DNA from: Paenibacillus oenotherae
Lineage (GTDB): Bacteria > Bacillota > Bacilli > Paenibacillales > Paenibacillaceae
Reading direction: 5' to 3'
Length of the DNA: 64,000 bases
Assembly (NCBI RefSeq): GCF_019443105.1
Contig: NZ_JAHZIJ010000001.1
Coordinates: forward strand, 1-64,000
The position numbers were made by a program, and so were the translations under genes. How positions within the stretch are numbered: the stretch's first letter is position 1; each line of letters opens with the position of its first letter. This document shows, one piece after another, positions 1 to 9,124 of the stretch. The notes beneath the pieces are model-generated. The model was given only the letters and a program-made list of their open reading frames with translations, was not told the DNA's origin and did no database searches.

Positions 1-330
1 CCAGTGTGGCCGATCACCCTCTCAGGTCGGCTACGCATCGTCGCCTTGGTGAGCCGTTACCCCACCAACTAGCTAATGCGCCGCAGGCCCATCTGCAAGT
101 GACAGATTGCTCCGTCTTTCCCAATTCGGCCATGCAGCCAAATTGCGTATCCGGTATTAGCATTCGTTTCCGAATGTTATCCCGGTCTTGCAGGCAGGTT
201 GCCTACGTGTTACTCACCCGTCCGCCGCTAACCATCAGAGAAGCAAGCTTCTCGTCAAGTCCGCTCGACTTGCATGTATTAGGCACGCCGCCAGCGTTCG
301 TCCTGAGCCAGGATCAAACTCTCCATAAAA
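1..330 (-). rRNA. rrs: 16S ribosomal RNA, 5' part
   Basis: The reverse complement carries the universal 5' 16S primer region (AGAGTTTGATCCTGGCTCAG, plus-strand positions about 303-322) followed by the usual helices of domain I. The mature 5' end should lie near 329-330, judged from the TTTATGGAGAG start typical of Bacilli. The gene runs off the left edge, so only about 330 of roughly 1,550 nt are present. Confidence 0.97.
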
Positions 331-660
331 GAAGTCATTCCGCTTCAGCCAAGGCCTCCGGCGAAACACCTTCCATAACTTCAGCCCGAAGGCCTCCGTC
401 TAGTAGAAGCTTGTTAGCTCATTACTTTGTATTGCTTGCTACAGCTCTTGGAGCTGAAGGGCATTTCACTCGTTGTGCAGTTTTCAAAGAACAATCCATT
501 TCAATGAGACAGGAATTATATCTTATCACATTCAGCAGTTACTTGTAAAGATCTTTTTTCAATAACATTGGATCGTTACGGAGTGTATTCTGCTGCATGC
601 CAGCCATCATTTCGTGGCAGGAAATATAGAATACCATAGATTATCCTTCATGTACAATAG
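331..660 (-). promoter_or_regulatory. rRNA operon leader and candidate promoters
   Basis: This is the upstream half of the 530-base gene-free stretch before the 16S gene. At 478-492 the minus strand reads GTTCTTTGAAAACTG, the conserved motif seen in Bacilli rRNA leaders and spacers. Two candidate promoters are visible on the minus strand: TTGTAC (652-657) 18 bp from TATTCT (628-633), and TTTACA (544-549) 18 bp from TAAGAT (520-525). Both are imperfect, so the leader is firm but the exact promoters are inference. Nothing else is recognisable between 660 and 860. Confidence 0.45.
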
Positions 661-861
661 TAATTTATTCCAAATCATTTTTTATTGCACCGCTACCCTC
701 ACTATACCCTTGCGCTCCCGAAACGCAAGCTTGTGCAGCATGCGCCTAACCAGGTTAAAAGAGCCAAGGCTCTCGCCTTGACTCACCTGCATCTCTATTC
801 GATGTGGCCCCCATCCATCCTGTTAGGACAGCGCACATATTACTCCTGCTCCGCTGTAACA

Positions 862-1188
862 TTACGAGGGCACCAATAATGCATGCAATTCATCCCTGGT
901 TCTTTCTCTCATCAGTACATCCTCCGCAAGAATCTCGCCCGCCTCCGGCTTCGTAAACGCTTTGCCTTGAAGATGGTAGCCGTTCATTCTGGCCATGGAG
1001 TAGAAGGTGCACAGCTGATCTGCCACCCGGATGGCTTTTTCTTTGCTGGTAGCCGAATACAGCGTGTTGCCGAAACTGAGCGGATTGTTGTCGCTTTGAA
1101 TGTTGACATTATATTGCCCGCCGTCTTCCTCCACCTGCTTCACAAGAATCTTAATATTATAGCAGTTCAATAGATAATGGACTGTCAT
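862..1188 (-). CDS. hypothetical protein, 108 aa
   Basis: I do not recognise this small soluble protein. It opens with MTVHYLLNCYNIKILVKQVE and has no signal peptide, membrane segment or cysteine motif; it looks like an alpha/beta fold with a charged C-terminus. The start was set at the ATG at 1188, because AGGCGGTG lies 7 nt upstream of it; a GTG three codons earlier overlaps that ribosome binding site. It is monocistronic, downstream of ppaC and separated from it by a terminator. Its role is unknown. Confidence 0.6.
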   Translation of the reverse strand: MTVHYLLNCYNIKILVKQVEEDGGQYNVNIQSDNNPLSFGNTLYSATSKEKAIRVADQLCTFYSMARMNGYHLQGKAFTKPEAGEILAEDVLMRERTRDELHALLVPS

Positions 1189-1299
1189 GTCATTCACCGC
1201 CTAATCTGTCGTTTCGGCCTGCACCTCGGCTTGCCGTACTTGTTATTACACACAACCAACTTATCTTAACCATATCTCCCAGGCGGCCTCATAAGAAAA

Positions 1300-1343
1300 G
1301 AATCGCCCCTCTCATTGCTACAAGGCAATGGGAAGGACGATTC
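1300..1343 (-). terminator. terminator of ppaC
   Basis: GAATCG...CGATTC outer arms with an inner CATTGC/GCAATG stem, followed on the minus strand by TTTTCTT. It lies 24 nt after the ppaC stop codon. Confidence 0.8.
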
Positions 1344-1366
1344 CAGCAATCCATAAAACGTCTATC

Positions 1367-2299
1367 TTAATAGTTGCTTAGCGTATCGGTCAGCACCGGT
1401 ACGATTTGTGATTTGCGGGATACGACGCCTTTAAGCACGGCTTTGTTGTCAGCCAAGGTTACGTTGTAAGCTTTCTCAACTGCTTGGCTTACACGGCCAA
1501 GTGCCAAACCGATCGAATCATTGTTCAGAATATCGGTTACAACGAGCAAGAACAAGTCCAGGTTCTTCTCCGCGATAATGCTGTTCAATGCATCTTCCAG
1601 CTCAGCTTGACGGGAAAGCACGTCATTCGTATCCACTGCGTTCACTTGTGCGATTTCTACTTTGTAGCTGCCCATTTGAAACTCTTTTGCATCCAGCGAG
1701 ATCAGTTGGCTGATCGTTTTGTCGCTCAGATCTGCTCCGGCTTTCAGCATTTCCAGACCATAGCTATCCGCGTCCACGCCAGCAATCTGGGCCAGCTCGC
1801 GGGCTGCATCCACATCTTCTTGCGTGCAGGTCGGGGATTTGAACAGGAGGGAGTCCGAAATAATCGCAGACAGCATAAGGCCCGCGATGTCTTTCTCGAT
1901 CTCAACACCGTTCTCTTTGTAGAGCTTCTTCAGAATTGTAGCCGTGCAACCGACAGGCTCTGCACGATAGTACAATGGACCGCTTGTCTCAAAGTTAGCG
2001 ATACGGTGGTGGTCGATAACTTCAACAACACGGACTTTATCAATGTCAGAAGCGCTTTGTTGGCGCTCATTATGATCAACCAATATTACATCCTTCGCTT
2101 CGTTCGATACAGTCTCGACCAGACGCGGAGCAGCCACCTTGAACTGATCCAATGCATATTGTGTTTCTCCATTCACTTCGCCCAGACGTACCGGCTCTAC
2201 ATTCCAGCCCAGTTTGGTTTTGAGCGCAGCGTAAGCAATTGCTGAACAGATTGTGTCTGTGTCGGGATTTTTATGCCCGAAGATAAGCGTCTTTTCCAT
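1367..2299 (-). CDS. ppaC: manganese-dependent inorganic pyrophosphatase
   Basis: This is a family II pyrophosphatase, a cytosolic Mn/Co enzyme that hydrolyses PPi to two phosphates and so pulls biosynthetic reactions forward. The 310-residue protein has the usual family length. Signature metal-binding motifs of the DHH superfamily are present: GHKNPDTDT near residue 8, VDHNE near 75, and DHHR near 97. The C-terminal DHHA2 domain ends with the SRKSQIVP substrate loop. A clean AAGGAG precedes the ATG. It is single-gene, with its own terminator at 1300-1343. Confidence 0.96.
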   Translation of the reverse strand: MEKTLIFGHKNPDTDTICSAIAYAALKTKLGWNVEPVRLGEVNGETQYALDQFKVAAPRLVETVSNEAKDVILVDHNERQQSASDIDKVRVVEVIDHHRIANFETSGPLYYRAEPVGCTATILKKLYKENGVEIEKDIAGLMLSAIISDSLLFKSPTCTQEDVDAARELAQIAGVDADSYGLEMLKAGADLSDKTISQLISLDAKEFQMGSYKVEIAQVNAVDTNDVLSRQAELEDALNSIIAEKNLDLFLLVVTDILNNDSIGLALGRVSQAVEKAYNVTLADNKAVLKGVVSRKSQIVPVLTDTLSNY

Positions 2300-2492
2300 G
2301 TTAATCTCCTTAATTGTTTATTGGCGGGCGAGAAAGCTTCCTATGTAAACCGATATCCTCATCAACTCTCAACCCGTCCTAAATGATTTCCCAATCTATT
2401 ATAGCGTGAAATTCACCTTATTCCTATTCCTTTTGTACAGAATACGACAAAAGGCTCGAAATATTGGCAGAATGATGAAGGATTCTCCGCCA

Positions 2493-3440
2493 TTAACGCT
2501 CGACGGCCAGGGGGCGCTGCCTTAATACCTCATTAACCCAGACAACAATATCGTTGTATACTGTTTCCTTATCAATTTCATTCAGAATTTCGTGACGCAT
2601 CCCTTCATACAGCTTCACCTGTACGTTCGACACGCCTGCTTTTATGTAGGAATTGAAAGCCCGCTTGACCATTTTGCCATAAGAGCCTACAGGATCATCC
2701 TTCCCGGACAGAAGCAGTATCGGCAAATCTGCGCGGGTTCCATTGATATTGTTCTGATCTGTAATGAAGAGGAGGCCATGGAACATATCGCGGAAGGCGC
2801 CAGCTGTGAATACAAAGCCGCAGCGCTCATCCTGCCTGAACAGATCCACCTCGGCATCATTGCGCGACAGCCAATCCTGCTTCGTTCTTGACGGCTGAAA
2901 CCGGTGATTAAACGACTCATATGACAATCTGTTCAGCAGTTTGCTTCTATGCCGGATGCCGAAAGCCCGGATTTCCCAATTAGCGATGAACCTTGCCACC
3001 CGAAGCATCACTCTCACATGATGCGCCGTTCCGACGAGTATTAAGCCGTTCAATTCATCCGTGTACCGTATCGCATAATGTCTTGCAAGAAAGGAACCCA
3101 TGCTGTGCCCCAGCATAATAAGCTGCAGTTGAGGATGCTCTTGCCTGGCCAGCCTCGTCACTTGATGCAAATCATCCACCATCAGGCTCCAACCGTTCCA
3201 CTCTCCAAAATAGCCCAAATCCCCATCCACTGCTGCCGTTAAGCCGTGGCCCCGATGATCACTCGCATATACTACAAAGCCCCGGCTGGTTAGAAACTGC
3301 GCGAATCGCTCATATCTTCCCGCATGCTCGCAGGAACCATGCACCAGTTGAATGATGCCGAGCACCTCAGCCCCATTATCCGGCTCCCATTTGTAGACAT
3401 ATACATGATCATCAGACAGCTTGTAGTGTGAGCATTTCAT
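2493..3440 (-). CDS. alpha/beta hydrolase (lysophospholipase-like)
   Basis: A 315-residue serine hydrolase of the monoacylglycerol lipase/lysophospholipase group (Hydrolase_4 type). It has VHGSCEHAGRY near the oxyanion region, SDHRGHG, the nucleophile elbow GHSMGS near residue 112, and a late Asp (GKDDPVGS) and His (GMRHEILNE) that complete the triad. There is no signal peptide, so it is likely cytoplasmic. The substrate is not predictable beyond a monoacyl ester. A GGAGGAG ribosome binding site precedes the start. It is monocistronic. Confidence 0.88.
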   Translation of the reverse strand: MKCSHYKLSDDHVYVYKWEPDNGAEVLGIIQLVHGSCEHAGRYERFAQFLTSRGFVVYASDHRGHGLTAAVDGDLGYFGEWNGWSLMVDDLHQVTRLARQEHPQLQLIMLGHSMGSFLARHYAIRYTDELNGLILVGTAHHVRVMLRVARFIANWEIRAFGIRHRSKLLNRLSYESFNHRFQPSRTKQDWLSRNDAEVDLFRQDERCGFVFTAGAFRDMFHGLLFITDQNNINGTRADLPILLLSGKDDPVGSYGKMVKRAFNSYIKAGVSNVQVKLYEGMRHEILNEIDKETVYNDIVVWVNEVLRQRPLAVER

Positions 3441-3564
3441 CGCATTACATCTCCTCCGCCCATTATCAATTGCATCTCCCTGATATTCCTGCCGGTTGTA
3501 GATCTAAGGCTATCTTCGTATAATTAGCTCATATATTGCCCCTAACAATGAAGGAGAACTGATA

Positions 3565-3867
3565 ATGAACCGCAACGAACTCGAACAATTTATTATCCAA
3601 AGCTATCAGAATGACGAGCAGTCGATGATTCTTTGCTTCGCCCAATGGTGCGTCAATAATGATCTCGATCCGCAGCAATTGTATGCGCGCGCCTATCCGC
3701 AGCAGGCTGACAATGAAGCTCTGCAGCAAGCGATCGCACTAACGGTCAATAAGGAAGATGCAGATCCGATTGGAGCTGAGGTCGTGCAAGCCTTCTTGTC
3801 CATGTTCGATAATGAGGAACTGGCCTTTATCGTTTATGAGGAAGCGGCCAAATTGGAGTCCAGATAG
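3565..3867 (+). CDS. hypothetical acidic protein, 100 aa
   Basis: A small, acidic, probably all-helical protein starting MNRNELEQFIIQSYQNDEQS. It has no membrane segment, and its single cysteine is part of no metal-binding motif. A strong AAGGAG lies 8 nt before the ATG. It is convergent with the small gene ending at 4015, and a shared hairpin terminates both. I recognise no function. Confidence 0.65.
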   Translation: MNRNELEQFIIQSYQNDEQSMILCFAQWCVNNDLDPQQLYARAYPQQADNEALQQAIALTVNKEDADPIGAEVVQAFLSMFDNEELAFIVYEEAAKLESR

Positions 3868-3940
3868 CGAATGCTTGTGAACGATGCCGCTTGTCTTCGC
3901 CCCAATCTGCCGCGAAGCAGGTACACTCGCCACAATAAAA

Positions 3941-3980
3941 GGCTATCCCGAGTCATTCATAGGATGACAATAGGATAGCC
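3941..3980. terminator. bidirectional terminator
   Basis: GGCTATCC...GGATAGCC arms with an inner GTCAT/ATGAC stem, A-rich on the left and T-containing on the right. It lies between two convergent genes. Confidence 0.75.
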
Positions 3981-4014
3981 CCTTATACTGTTTGCATGTC
4001 TATAGCTGTCAATA

Positions 4015-4314
4015 TTACCATACGCGTGCGTATTGGGAGCCATGTTCAAGGTGAAGAATCCCTTTGTCCGCTGCTGCCTCACGATCTATGGAGCGGATAC
4101 GCTCCAGCCATTCTTCCGGCATAAGGTTCAATTGCTGCGCCTGAACAAGACGCTCCGCATGGTCGCGGCAGCTGTCATAACCGCCAAGCTTGCGGATAAC
4201 TGCAATATATTGAACGACTAGACGGCGAGCCCCGTCAGCACTGTAACCGAAATGTTCCACGAGCTCTTCAACTATGCCCCGTTCATAAAGATTGAGCCTC
4301 ACTTGAGCAGTCAT
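4015..4314 (-). CDS. small protein paired with DUF3990 gene
   Basis: A 99-residue protein with no recognised domain; the middle part (residues 15-50) reads as helices (VEELVEHFGYSADGARRLVV). The start at 4314 was chosen because GGAAGGTGG lies just upstream; a longer reading frame from 4473 would overlap the neighbour by 190 nt. Even so, it overlaps the 3' end of the DUF3990 gene by 32 nt, which points to translational coupling. Families of this kind next to DUF3990 are often small helical partners. A partner or antitoxin role is inference only. Confidence 0.65.
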   Translation of the reverse strand: MTAQVRLNLYERGIVEELVEHFGYSADGARRLVVQYIAVIRKLGGYDSCRDHAERLVQAQQLNLMPEEWLERIRSIDREAAADKGILHLEHGSQYARVW

Positions 4315-4894
4315 GATAGATCCACCTTCCCCCCATATAGATATTATACCCAACGAGTTTAAGAGATGATTCCCAACTCTCGGAAGAGAACACAACCTGA
4401 TTCCCAAGAAGGAGCGAATCCAGTCGCCGTCCGCGCATTGTTCGTGTAATTTGCTCGTAGAACCAGTGTGCATCTTTATTCAATTGTAACGCTTCTTTTA
4501 TAATTTTACCAGTGTCACTGTCCGCCATCGGGCCGATAATAATATCTGGATGACGGTCGCATGGATCCGTCCCCTTCCGCTCGACAAGGCGGTGCAGCAT
4601 AATAAATTCCGCCCAGGCCAGCGAGTCGCTCAGGAAGATCAGAGGATGGCACGGATCGGGAATGGCGTGCAGTTCGATCTCCAGCACACACGCTCTGACC
4701 GCTCCCTGCAGTGAGCCCCGCATCGCCTTGTACGCCCATTTCCTGGCTTGTCCAGCAGAAATTGTTGTATAGAAGCCCTCGCCGAAATCCCGGCCAGGCC
4801 GCCAGTATTGGCTGTTCAGCAGCTTCGTCTGGAAGGATGGCAGCAAGTTGTCTGTCGTGCCGTGATACAACCGTTGTGGTGTAATAATGTCCAT
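4283..4894 (-). CDS. DUF3990 domain protein (ART-fold-like)
   Basis: The 203-residue protein has the DUF3990 hallmark motifs at its N-terminus: LYHGTTDN near residue 9, then GRDFGEGFYTT and QARKWAYKAM. The HGT...GFYTT pattern resembles the NAD-binding core of ADP-ribosyltransferase folds, and DUF3990 is, to my knowledge, placed in that clan. Whether it is active on NAD is unknown. The start was set at the ATG at 4894, 10 nt after GGAG; a GTG at 4903 is too close. It follows the helicase gene by 29 nt and overlaps the next small gene. Confidence 0.75.
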   Translation of the reverse strand: MDIITPQRLYHGTTDNLLPSFQTKLLNSQYWRPGRDFGEGFYTTISAGQARKWAYKAMRGSLQGAVRACVLEIELHAIPDPCHPLIFLSDSLAWAEFIMLHRLVERKGTDPCDRHPDIIIGPMADSDTGKIIKEALQLNKDAHWFYEQITRTMRGRRLDSLLLGNQVVFSSESWESSLKLVGYNIYMGGRWIYHDCSSEAQSL

Positions 4895-4923
4895 CGTACA
4901 CACACTCCGAATCTAGTAATAAT

Positions 4924-6873
4924 CTAGCGATCAATAAGTTGAATGGACACGCCCTGAGGAAGCGACTGAATGACGCTCTCCCGCACCTTCTCATCCTTCA
5001 GCTCTTGTCCGAATATCGTGATCGTCCCGCGATCACCGCGAGTGCGAATCAGCCGCCCTGCTCCCTGTCTGAGTCTTAGCAGCATATACGGCATATCCAC
5101 CTCTTCGAAGGCGTTGGACGCATCCCTTCTTTTGGCTGCAAAGACGGGGTCACGGGATGGAAAAGGCAGCGACCATACGATCACATGCGACAGGGATGGC
5201 CCTGGAATGTCCAGCCCTTCCCACAGCGTAACCGCCCCCAGGGTGCTTGTCTCATCATTCTGAAACTCGCCGATCAGATGACTGATCTCACTATCGCCCT
5301 CATATAGAAAACGAAATGCGAATTGCCCCGCTTGAGGCTCCATATGCTGCTTGAACAGATTCAGCTCTTCCTTGGACGGGAATAGAATTAATGTGCGGCC
5401 CTCCGATTGCTGAAGCATTCGAACCGCTATCCCGATCTTTTGACTATAGTCTGCATCGTTATCCAAGGATGATGTCGCCACACGCATCTGGTTCTCATAA
5501 TCGTACGGCGACTGCACGGTGAAATCGAGGCTGTTCTCAATTCCCAAGCTGTCGGCAATATAGCGAAAATCTCCATTGACAGAAAGTGTGGCGGATGAGA
5601 ACACAACAGGCATTTGCCGCGAGAATACTTGCTCCTTCAGTACCTGCTTCACCCATTTGGGCATGATGACCAGAGTGATTCCTTCCTTATCCTCCATTAC
5701 CCAAGAGATAAATTGATTCTGCTGCTTGAATAAGCCAAGCGCAAGCTGAATCATCTCCAGATGCTCCTCAACGATCTTGAGCTGGTAGGAATCGAGGGAA
5801 TAGACACCGCTCTCGTATACGAGCTCTTCCTCAATTGCATCAATCATACCGCGAAAACGGGCAATCTCGCGCAGCAGCTCCTCGTTCCAGACAATTTCCT
5901 TCCGGTCCGATGCCGGAATGCGCACACTATATTGATCGATCAGTGAGAATAGATGCTCGCTCTGCATGCTGGCCTCATCAATAGCAACCGCGAGCGACTC
6001 GCGAATTTCCCCTTGCAGGAGGCGCGACAGAATGCCGTCGAATACAGCATGATTCAGCTTATAGGTAAGCGCCTTCTGTGCAGCGGTCTCGAGCAGATGC
6101 CCCTCATCAAATACGACCGAGCTGTGCTCCGGCAGCAAAGGCAGCTGACCCTCCCGCTTCCTCGCTTCATAGGTCCACACATGCTCCATATAGAAATCAT
6201 GGGAACAGATGATCAGATCCGTTGATTTGCGGTAATGATCCCGTGATAAGGTCTGCCCGCAGCGATGGCGCCTGCTGCAAACGAGGCAATCCTGGAACAC
6301 ATCCCACCCGATTTTGTTCCACTGCTCATCGTTCAGATCTGAATAATCTTTGCGATTCCCGTAGGGATAGAACGATTGCATCGTGACGGGCGAATGAACG
6401 AAATCAGGCAGTCCCTGATAAATCTCCTGATAGAGATCTCCGTCTTCCAACGAGCCTCGCGCATCGTCAAGCTTGTTCAAGCAAATATATTGATGAGGAG
6501 ACTTGCCTAGTCTGGCATCAATCGTCAGATCCAAGTAACGGGCAAGCTTGGCAATATCGCCTTCCGGCTTGACCAGCTGCTCGATCAACGATTCATCCGC
6601 ACAGGCGATAATAGCCGGCTTTCTCGTATAGCGCGCATAATTGATCGCATACAGCAAGTAGACAAGTGTCTTGCCCGTGCCGACTCCGGCTTCCGCGAAA
6701 ATGGTCGCTTTCTCGCTATAGGCCCGTTCCAGTTGAAAGGCCATATAAATTTGTTCATCTCTAATTTCGAAGCCCGCTTCAGGCAGTATCTCGTAGAATA
6801 CATCTGCGATCCAATCGCTTGCCTGTGTGACAAAGGGTTGTTTCGGATCATAGGAGAATGGATAATTGTTCAC
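4924..6873 (-). CDS. dinG: DinG/XPD-type ATP-dependent helicase
   Basis: A superfamily 2 helicase of about 650 residues. Walker A reads AEAGVGTGKT near residue 55 and the DEAH box reads FDEGH. A cysteine cluster (YICLNK, then QDCLVC and RCGQ) fits the 4Fe-4S domain of XPD/DinG enzymes. The last motif, QGAGRLIRTRGDRG, is motif VI. Such enzymes unwind 5'-overhang DNA, D-loops or R-loops. I place the start at the GTG at 6873: a GGAGG sits 8 nt upstream, whereas the ATG at 6891 would put this ribosome binding site inside the gene. Confidence 0.9.
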   Translation of the reverse strand: MNNYPFSYDPKQPFVTQASDWIADVFYEILPEAGFEIRDEQIYMAFQLERAYSEKATIFAEAGVGTGKTLVYLLYAINYARYTRKPAIIACADESLIEQLVKPEGDIAKLARYLDLTIDARLGKSPHQYICLNKLDDARGSLEDGDLYQEIYQGLPDFVHSPVTMQSFYPYGNRKDYSDLNDEQWNKIGWDVFQDCLVCSRRHRCGQTLSRDHYRKSTDLIICSHDFYMEHVWTYEARKREGQLPLLPEHSSVVFDEGHLLETAAQKALTYKLNHAVFDGILSRLLQGEIRESLAVAIDEASMQSEHLFSLIDQYSVRIPASDRKEIVWNEELLREIARFRGMIDAIEEELVYESGVYSLDSYQLKIVEEHLEMIQLALGLFKQQNQFISWVMEDKEGITLVIMPKWVKQVLKEQVFSRQMPVVFSSATLSVNGDFRYIADSLGIENSLDFTVQSPYDYENQMRVATSSLDNDADYSQKIGIAVRMLQQSEGRTLILFPSKEELNLFKQHMEPQAGQFAFRFLYEGDSEISHLIGEFQNDETSTLGAVTLWEGLDIPGPSLSHVIVWSLPFPSRDPVFAAKRRDASNAFEEVDMPYMLLRLRQGAGRLIRTRGDRGTITIFGQELKDEKVRESVIQSLPQGVSIQLIDR

Positions 6874-6990
6874 TCGGTCTTGCCTCCACATTAGCAGTTC
6901 ATTCTGCGTTGTTTAACAATTCATTGTATCACGAAATGAACAAAAAACCGAACCCTCCTCCTTTTTTCCGCACAGCCTGTTCATGGCAAA

Positions 6991-7018
6991 GACCATCCAG
7001 AGCTTTGTCCGGATGGCC
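6991..7018 (-). terminator. probable terminator of secreted-protein gene
   Basis: GGCCATCC and GGATGGTC arms followed by TCTTTG on the minus strand. It lies about 40 nt past the stop codon at 7056; the T-tract is weak. Confidence 0.45.
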
Positions 7019-7055
7019 GTTTCGTACTCCCTATGTACATACTTAATGCTATTAA

Positions 7056-7514
7056 TTATTTGACCTGAAACCAAGTCCAATAATTTACCTTACTATCGAA
7101 GGAGCCTGCCGCATGCGGTGCTACTTTCCAATAGATGGAGTCCCCGCTTTGAATCTTTTGGGTGTAGCTGTCGAACTTATCCGTCCCCCGATCCGCCACA
7201 TTTGCTGTTCCTTTGAGATGATCCGGATCACTCCCCCACGAGACCGTCAAATCATTATTATTATTCTTGGGAGTCAGGAGGAACACGGTAACATATTGGT
7301 CTTTGCCGCTCGTATTCGTATAGGAATACCAATCCACATCATTAACGGCATTAATATAATGGGAGAAAAATTGCGGCTCCGCAAATTTCTCTGCCTTGTC
7401 AATCGAATCCGCGAAGGGCTCAGGACTGAAATTCCCGCTTGCGAAAGCTGTTTGAGAGACCGTCAGCATACATGCCGCAACTAACACAGATAGAATTAAC
7501 TTTTTGGATTTCAT
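7056..7514 (-). CDS. secreted protein with PPC-like domain
   Basis: A 152-residue exported protein. Residues 1-25 form a classical signal peptide ending in AFASG. The rest (NDVDWYSYTNTSGKDQYVTV, then a second half with GDSIYWKVAPH) resembles the bacterial pre-peptidase C-terminal (PPC) beta-sandwich that often follows secreted hydrolases. Here it stands alone. The mature protein has no catalytic motif or anchoring signal. GGAGGGG precedes the ATG. It may bind a surface ligand; no specific role can be given. Confidence 0.75.
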   Translation of the reverse strand: MKSKKLILSVLVAACMLTVSQTAFASGNFSPEPFADSIDKAEKFAEPQFFSHYINAVNDVDWYSYTNTSGKDQYVTVFLLTPKNNNNDLTVSWGSDPDHLKGTANVADRGTDKFDSYTQKIQSGDSIYWKVAPHAAGSFDSKVNYWTWFQVK

Positions 7515-7670
7515 CGTAATACCCCTCCGTATTGGTTTGTCAGATGCTGGCCAGTCATCTATTCTCAGTATGTCATTCCAACCATATTATGTTAATAGTT
7601 CTTAGTCCCCTTTCTTGTGTAGAATAATGTCTTGTTAATTAACGACATAAACCTTCAAGATATGAAAAAT

Positions 7671-7709
7671 GGGCGGGATTCATTGGCTTATTAGCCAAAA
7701 TCCGCGCCC
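7671..7709 (-). terminator. terminator of msrAB
   Basis: GGGCGGGATT and AATCCGCGCCC arms with a GGC/GCC tip, followed on the minus strand by CATTTTTC, 40 nt after the msrAB stop. Confidence 0.8.
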
Positions 7710-7748
7710 TGTATGTCGAGATGGCGTTTGTGCCATTCCGTTATGCTG

Positions 7749-8726
7749 TCATTCTGTGCGGAATAGCCCGCTGTATTCGCCATAGCCCTCTTGCTCCAGC
7801 TCAGCTTTCGGAATAAAGCGCAGTGCAGCGGAGTTAATACAATAACGAAGCCCGCCAGGCTTCGGACCGTCCGGGAAGACATGGCCCAAATGGGAATTGC
7901 CGAGCCTGCTTCTTACTTCCGTGCGGATCATATTATGCGTGTAATCCTCCACTTCACCAACCAAGCCCGCTTCAACCGGCTTTGTGAAGCTCGGCCAGCC
8001 GCAGCCGGAATCGAACTTGTCCATGGAGCTGAACAGCGGCTCGCCGGAAACAATATCGACGTACAGCCCCTCCTCCTTATGATTCCAAAATTCATTATGG
8101 AAGGGCGGCTCTGTAGCATTATTCTGTGTGACCTCAAATTGCAGCTTCGTCAGCTTGCTCCGCAGCTGCTCCCGATCCTGCTCGGTATTCCAATGCTTGG
8201 CGATAAAGGCATCGCGGCCGGAGCCCTTGCGGTACATTTTGTATCGAAGCGGATTCGTCTTATGGTAGTTCTGATGATAATCCTCCGCTGAATAGAAGAC
8301 AGTTGCCGGAACAATTGGCGTGACAATCGGCTTGCTGAACCGGCCGCTTTGCGCCAGTGCAGCCTTGGACGCTTCAGCCTTGCGCTGCTGCTCCTCAGAA
8401 TAGGTGAAGATCGCTGTCCTGTAGGATGAGCCGCGATCATGGAATTGACCGCCTTCATCGGTAGGATCGATCTGCCTCCAGTAAATATCCAGCAGCTTCT
8501 CATAAGGGAATTTCTCCGGATTGAACGTAATTTGTACCGCCTCCGTATGTCCCGTTTCATGCGTGCATACTTCTTCATAGGTCGGGTTAACCGTATCTCC
8601 GCCAATATAACCCGAGACGACGCTAATGATGCCAGGAAGCTCTTCAAACGGTGTTACCATGCACCAGAAGCACCCTCCGGCGAATGTTGCATATTCCACT
8701 GGCTCTTCAGACCGATTCTCATTCAT
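7749..8726 (-). CDS. msrAB: methionine sulfoxide reductase MsrA-MsrB fusion
   Basis: A 325-residue fusion that repairs both diastereomers of oxidised methionine. Residues 1-160 are MsrA, with its catalytic GGCFWC (Cys19). Residues 180-325 are MsrB, with GCGWPSF, the HLGHVFPDG motif and catalytic Cys296 in LRYCINS. The zinc-binding CxxC pairs of many MsrB proteins are absent, as in other Bacilli fusions. It is cytosolic, lacking a signal peptide, and would be recycled by thioredoxin. It is probably the last gene of a short unit with the small gene at 8765. Confidence 0.95.
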   Translation of the reverse strand: MNENRSEEPVEYATFAGGCFWCMVTPFEELPGIISVVSGYIGGDTVNPTYEEVCTHETGHTEAVQITFNPEKFPYEKLLDIYWRQIDPTDEGGQFHDRGSSYRTAIFTYSEEQQRKAEASKAALAQSGRFSKPIVTPIVPATVFYSAEDYHQNYHKTNPLRYKMYRKGSGRDAFIAKHWNTEQDREQLRSKLTKLQFEVTQNNATEPPFHNEFWNHKEEGLYVDIVSGEPLFSSMDKFDSGCGWPSFTKPVEAGLVGEVEDYTHNMIRTEVRSRLGNSHLGHVFPDGPKPGGLRYCINSAALRFIPKAELEQEGYGEYSGLFRTE

Positions 8727-8764
8727 TTCTCTTCAGCTCCCTGTATTTAGTAATTGCAGCATGT

Positions 8765-8956
8765 TCATCCTTCACCAATAACTGTCCACAGGCTCCCGTT
8801 CCATTGGATCCGGTCATCTGGCTTAACACTCGGGACTACCTTGCTTGCCGGAATGTTTATATTCTTGCCGTTGACTGCTGCCACCACATGATTCTGCCCA
8901 ACCGAAATTACGATGGCTGTTCGTTCGATGGAACAACTGCTCCTGCTCTCTGCCAT
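8765..8956 (-). CDS. small conserved-looking protein, 63 aa
   Basis: A short ORF whose core (TAIVISVGQNHVVAAVNGKN) reads as a small beta-barrel: alternating hydrophobics, then KVVPSVKPDDRIQWNG. I recognise no family. The ATG at 8956 is preceded by a weak GGGG; a GTG at 8974 has no ribosome binding site. It lies 38 nt upstream of msrAB on the same strand, so the two may be co-transcribed. The coding assignment rests on protein-like composition only. Confidence 0.45.
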   Translation of the reverse strand: MAESRSSCSIERTAIVISVGQNHVVAAVNGKNINIPASKVVPSVKPDDRIQWNGSLWTVIGEG

Positions 8957-9124
8957 AGAACAACCCCATTTCACGATCTTGATTAATCGTATACATCACA
9001 CCTGCTTGCAAGCCTCTTCTTACCTTTGGAGGTTGTTTCATTGGAGCTGTTCATGTATACTGTTACAACGAACGTACGTTTGCCTAATGAATACATTCGA
9101 TCCCAATCAATCAACGGAGGAATT

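Noticed and set aside
6-548. Plus-strand open frame of 180 codons over the 16S region
   Set aside because: It lies antisense to rRNA and its leader; no coding signal.
685-879. Plus-strand frame of 64 codons between the rRNA leader and the first gene
   Set aside because: No ribosome binding site, atypical composition and overlap with the better minus-strand gene end.
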